Positions 51,500-54,201 of a DNA stretch of 54,201 bases are shown here, piece after piece. Position 1 is the first letter of the stretch, and each line of letters opens with the position of its first letter. Source of the DNA: DAOQVB01 sp964400865 (lineage in GTDB: Bacteria > Patescibacteriota > Microgenomatia > UBA1400 > PJMF01); assembly GCA_964400865.1 (NCBI GenBank), contig CAYNWG010000003.1, positions 1 to 54,201 on the forward strand. Direction: 5' to 3'. Made by a program: the position numbers and the translations under genes. Under the pieces are notes generated by a model. That model did no database searches and had not been told where the DNA came from. It worked only from the letters and a program-made list of their open reading frames with translations.

Positions 51500-51631
51500 T
51501 TAGCCGCCAAGTATGGCGGCTGCCAGGAAGACGATGAATAGATTTGCCAGAATTGTCAATGCGGTTAGGGAAACCACTAGCATCGCCAATAAGAAAACAA
51601 GCGTCTTCTCAAAGTGGTCGAGCTTCTTCAC
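51500..51631 (-). CDS. Small hydrophobic peptide, 43 aa, with strong Shine-Dalgarno
   Basis: GTG 51631, preceded by AAGGAGG at 5 nt, opens a 43-residue frame: a short charged start (MKKLDHFEKT), then one long hydrophobic helix (LVFLLAMLVVSLTALTILAN and on to FLAAAILGG). It is GC-richer than its surroundings. It has its own promoter/leader (51681-51793, homologous to that of the SPFH gene) and a terminator. It could be a membrane-inserted regulatory peptide, a bacteriocin-like peptide or a type I toxin-like peptide; none is shown. Confidence 0.72.
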   Translation of the reverse strand: MKKLDHFEKTLVFLLAMLVVSLTALTILANLFIVFLAAAILGG

Positions 51632-51680
51632 ATGATCCTCCTTATTTAGAGTCAATCTGGATAGTAATTCGCATTTGTTT

Positions 51681-51793
51681 AATGTGCTTCAAAAGTGAAA
51701 GCTAGCCAAATAATCCACCGCGATGGTAGCATCTAGTTAGATTCTCATTTTTAATAGGGTAATAATATCAGTATTCTACTAAAAAGTAAATAT
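51681..51793 (-). promoter_or_regulatory. Promoter and leader element, copy B (43-aa peptide gene)
   Basis: On the minus strand TTTACT (51790-51785) and TATTAT (51767-51762) are separated by 17 bp. The leader hairpin is CUACC, loop AUCGC, GGUGG; relative to copy A the C-G pair becomes U-G, so the stem is kept. TTTCACTTTTG is identical in both copies. The rest of the 329-bp gap (51794-51960) holds no gene that I can see. Confidence 0.7.
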
Positions 51794-51960
51794 TATGGGA
51801 TTACATGCATGAAAAATAAGATAGGAGACAACCAACCAAAATTTACATTGAGCAAACTGTTCAAATTGAAGATCCATTCACGAGCTTAGCGCAGGGGCAA
51901 ATACTGTAGAAAATCGAGTAGAGTTTAACAACCAAGGTGATTTTTACAAAAACAGAAACT

Positions 51961-52452
51961 TTACTCTGTGGGATTGAGAGTGATATTTCTGTCGCACTCG
52001 GCCCCCAATGCATATTTTAATGCATCAGGAAGAAGTGAAAAATCATATGGGTGGTCGAAAATGAAAATACACCTCGTGTATTTGCTAATTCTAGACAATT
52101 CTGCAGCTAAACCAGTATTCAATATGTGATCAGCATTAACCCAGACGTAATACTCAGGATGTTGTTGCTTATATCTACTCGGGTAACCATAGCTGTTCAT
52201 CGCAACATCGGTTACTCCGGCAATATCTGCCGCTAAGGTGGGCGAATCCAAAGAAAGAACAGTTGGCTGGACTGCTCCTAAGTCAGAAAGTTGGTTGCTA
52301 ATACGCGTTACCAAATCTCCAACCTGAAGATTAGAACCAACTGTCACAGAAAAAGAGCTACCATCAGCAATCATCTCGGCCATAACTTGCAGATCTCTTC
52401 GTCTATATTGAAATGGATCGCTATCAGCGTGACCGGGAGTAACTTCATTCAT
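51961..52452 (-). CDS. Hypothetical soluble protein
   Basis: From ATG 52452 the product is 163 residues; TATAAT (52467-52462) ends 9 nt upstream, and the longer ATG at 52470 lies ahead of that box. The sequence looks alpha/beta (QPTVLSLDSPTLAADIAGVT, EYYVWVNADHILNTG, RCIFIFDHPYDFSLLPDALK), perhaps P-loop- or Rossmann-like without a recognisable phosphate loop. Family unknown. Confidence 0.65.
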   Translation of the reverse strand: MNEVTPGHADSDPFQYRRRDLQVMAEMIADGSSFSVTVGSNLQVGDLVTRISNQLSDLGAVQPTVLSLDSPTLAADIAGVTDVAMNSYGYPSRYKQQHPEYYVWVNADHILNTGLAAELSRISKYTRCIFIFDHPYDFSLLPDALKYALGAECDRNITLNPTE

Positions 52453-52587
52453 ATAGAGACGATTATACAAGATTTTTCACAGATACAGATAAATAAATCG
52501 ACTTTACAGGCGCTCAATCCGCTCCACAATTTTTCCTGCAAACTCGTTTTCTTTCGCCATCATAGCTGTTAGTGCTAATTTTTTTCA

Positions 52588-53029
52588 TTAATACTCAGCG
52601 ATGATTATTTTTTTCTGTTTCATCATTACTTCAAAGGCGCCAGGTTTTTTCATTAACTCCTCCACATTTTCGGGAACAATTTGCCAGCTCAGGCCGTACT
52701 TATCCTTACACCACCCACATTGCTCAGCACTTGGTTGCGCCGAAAGTTTGCTCCAATAGTAATCTATTTCTTGTTGGTCTTTGCACATAACAGCGAAAGA
52801 TACTGCTTCAGTAAATGTAAATTCATCGCCCGCGTTTATAGCCACAAAACGCTGACCTTGTAATTCAAACTCAATCGTCAACACTTTACCCGCAAAACTT
52901 TTTTGAAAATCTGCTAATCCATTCTCTGGGTAGTAAGTAGTACCAATAATTTTACTATCTTTGAATACTGAGATATAAAACTCAACCGCCTCTCTCGCAT
53001 TTCCCGCAAACCACAAGTTGGGTATGATT
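52588..53029 (-). CDS. VOC/PhnB-like protein (N-terminus lost in gap)
   Basis: About 147 residues remain: IIPNLWFAGNAREAVEFYIS, FAGKVLTIEFELQGQRFVAI, EAVSFAVMCKDQQEIDYYWS and CGWCKDKYGLSWQIVPENVE, the typical course of PhnB/'3-dmu' glyoxalase-fold (VOC) proteins. Only the first few residues should be missing in the N-run at 53030-53085. Function unknown. Confidence 0.88.
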
Positions 53030-53085
53030 NNNNNNNNNNNNNNNNNNNNNNNNNNNNNNNNNNNNNNNNNNNNNNNNNNNNNNNN
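53030..53085. other. Assembly gap (56 N)
   Basis: Unlike the first gap, no duplicated flank is visible, so sequence is truly missing. It probably contains the end of the helical gene and the start of the VOC gene. Confidence 0.95.
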
Positions 53086-53406
53086 CAACTGACGCAAGCC
53101 TCGCAAACCCTTTTTAATCCTTGCAATCATGTTATTGCTGCTGTTGTTTCCAAACAACCCCTCAGCCTTCGCCATCCTACCCAAGGACTTTCCAAGGTCA
53201 ATTTCTTGATCTATTTCTTGTTGCGTTAACCCCCAGCTTTTGGCTTTACCTAATAATGAGAGTTTTATTACGGTTGTTAAAACTAATTCTCCCTGCGGGT
53301 CTTTGATCCCGCCAACATCTCTCAGAGCAGCTCGTATTTTATCAACTTCTTTATCAGATTGTCTCAATCTTTGTAAATTATTCAGTTGCTGCTCGTACAG
53401 TCCCAT
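53086..53406 (-). CDS. Hypothetical helical protein (C-terminus lost in gap)
   Basis: The 107 visible residues (MGLYEQQLNNLQRLRQSDKE ... MIARIKKGLRGLRQL) are charged and helical, without membrane segments. The frame runs into the N-run with no stop. It differs in character from the VOC protein and should be a separate gene. Confidence 0.6.
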
Positions 53407-53551
53407 ATAGCACTATTTTCTCATGATATATAAAAAAAGTCAGCTTAGATAAATGTTACTGCGCAAATTACTTTAGTATGGATGTGAGCTCTCAAGACTT
53501 TTTCAACTTTGAGTCTATCAAGCCATCCCTCAGCTTGTTGTGAATCTTGAT

Positions 53552-54004
53552 TTATAAAAATAGACTAAGAAACCACTGAAAAAAACTTTTTCGCTTTACT
53601 AGGGGTGTTGGTGATAACGTTATCTCAGCCATCTGTTTGAATGTTGCAGAGCTAGGAGTAATTATTTCTTCAGGAATAGAGGTTGGTGCATTCACTCGCT
53701 CTGGAGTTGGAGTAACCAATGGTTTCGGTGTAAGAGTTGCAACCTTAACTTTTGGAGTTGGAATTTTCGTTGGTGCTTTGGTTACGGCAACTGGCTCAGC
53801 TGGTGCAAATTTCTGTATCACCGGTGTGTCGCTTCCATTATGACAATGACGCTCGTTCCAAGCAACGCCCCATTCATCGCAATTTGTCCTGCAAAAATGG
53901 CAACCATCCGAAGCAGTGTTGCCAGGGTGCGCAAATGCTCCATTGGGAAAAAATACACTGAATAGAATTCCGATTACAAAAACCCCAATTATTCTGTTGT
54001 CCAT
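53552..54004 (-). CDS. Secreted Cys/His-rich (YHYH-like) protein
   Basis: The 150-residue protein has a signal peptide ending at AFA/HPG (about 26), a small Cys/His domain (HPGNTASDGCHFCRTNCDEW then GVAWNERHCHNG) typical of YHYH-type secreted proteins, then a Thr/Pro-rich stalk (about 60-135) and a weakly hydrophobic end (FFQWFLSLFL). TATAAT ends 10 nt before the ATG. It may bind metal; role unknown. Confidence 0.8.
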   Translation of the reverse strand: MDNRIIGVFVIGILFSVFFPNGAFAHPGNTASDGCHFCRTNCDEWGVAWNERHCHNGSDTPVIQKFAPAEPVAVTKAPTKIPTPKVKVATLTPKPLVTPTPERVNAPTSIPEEIITPSSATFKQMAEITLSPTPLVKRKSFFQWFLSLFL

Positions 54005-54061
54005 CTGAGGATTAATTATACTACTTGATCGATTCGGGGGTAAGCTTGGGTGAGGAAATGC

Positions 54062-54087
54062 CTTATTTAAGTGGAGTTTTAAATAAG
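54062..54087. terminator. AT-rich hairpin after the transporter gene
   Basis: CTTATTTAA and TTAAATAAG form a 9-bp stem with an 8-nt loop, 13 bp after the stop of the partial transporter gene. Confidence 0.45.
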
Positions 54088-54099
54088 CTAAAAATAATC

Positions 54100-54201
54100 T
54101 TAAATAAAGAGAGCGATCAAGCCTATTGTGACTCCGACTATACCAATCATCTTGATTAATGTTAATTCATCTTTAAAAATGAAAGCAGACACTAATGCTA
54201 A
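54100..54201 (-). CDS. C-terminus of a DMT/EamA- or SMR-like transporter (partial)
   Basis: The last 33 residues (ALVSAFIFKDELTLIKMIGI then VGVTIGLIALFI) match the end of drug/metabolite-transporter proteins: a FxxE(L/P)(x)4K(x)xG loop and a final membrane helix. The rest lies beyond the window. Confidence 0.75.
   Translation of the reverse strand, partial: LALVSAFIFKDELTLIKMIGIVGVTIGLIALFI

Noticed and set aside
51807..51890. 26-codon plus-strand ORF (MKNKIGDNQPKF...)
   Set aside because: No promoter or Shine-Dalgarno at usable spacing, and it begins beside the divergent promoter copy B; too short to support.
52588..53406. A single 272-aa ORF fusing a helical protein to a VOC domain
   Set aside because: The join runs through 56 N of unknown true length. 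The two halves are unrelated and VOC proteins normally begin right at the visible IIPNLWF segment, so two genes are more likely.

Overview
The window looks like a piece of an ultra-small Candidate Phyla Radiation (Patescibacteria) genome, or a close relative. The basis is indirect: AT-rich DNA in the low 40s % GC by eye, very large secreted beta-rich proteins, many small membrane-anchored proteins with no recognisable family, CPR-style surface modules (FN3, LamG, phage-fibre 'NVGIGTT' repeats, Thr/Pro stalks) and very tight gene packing. TGA is a normal stop (for example at 29504-29506), so this is not a Gracilibacteria/SR1 recoded genome. I see no rRNA, tRNA, CRISPR array, transposase or integrase.

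Layout. 1-8.1 kb (minus): an operon of a 2002-aa surface protein followed by an ABC ATPase and a MacB/FtsX-like permease with an SH3b-like insert. 8.1-14.4 kb: housekeeping and membrane genes (DedA, GT87-like glycosyltransferase, IPP isomerase, SRAP/YedK, small anchored proteins). 14.5-32.4 kb: a surface-protein island. It holds two WxL-like secreted proteins, two DUF916-like anchored proteins that may be joined by a -1 frameshift, a LytR_C-domain protein, a 3057-aa fibre-like adhesin, and a convergent 966-aa anchored protein that shares an N-terminal module with the first gene of the island. 32.5-42.4 kb: GNAT, HNH, DEAD-box helicase, Nudix, LapA-like, PQ-loop-like, Excalibur and ABC-F genes plus unknowns. 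42.4-54.2 kb: an accessory region with a GC-rich SPFH lipoprotein, Nudix, a twin radical-SAM operon, a neutral zinc metallopeptidase, a VOC protein, small unknowns and the end of a DMT-like transporter.

Main discovery. Two copies of a type III hammerhead self-cleaving ribozyme, identical over 50 nt, lie in the same (minus) orientation at about 43.1 and 45.7 kb. They flank the SPFH lipoprotein gene. A transcript spanning both would release one RNA of about 2.46 kb after assembly correction. Each ribozyme is preceded by an inverted repeat whose 3' arm overlaps ribozyme stem III, so folding may be switchable. The SPFH gene also has a roughly 270-nt structured leader, and the same promoter/leader family recurs 7 kb away in front of an unlisted 43-aa hydrophobic peptide gene that is also GC-richer than its surroundings.

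Expression signals. About fifteen first genes of transcription units have a -10 box ending 6-9 nt before the start codon, which predicts leaderless mRNAs. Genes inside operons use Shine-Dalgarno or overlapping start/stop codons. I used this rule to correct several start codons. Two N-runs are assembly gaps. The first (44246-44345) is bounded by the same 55 bp on both sides and is spurious; collapsing it restores an intact 378-aa frame.
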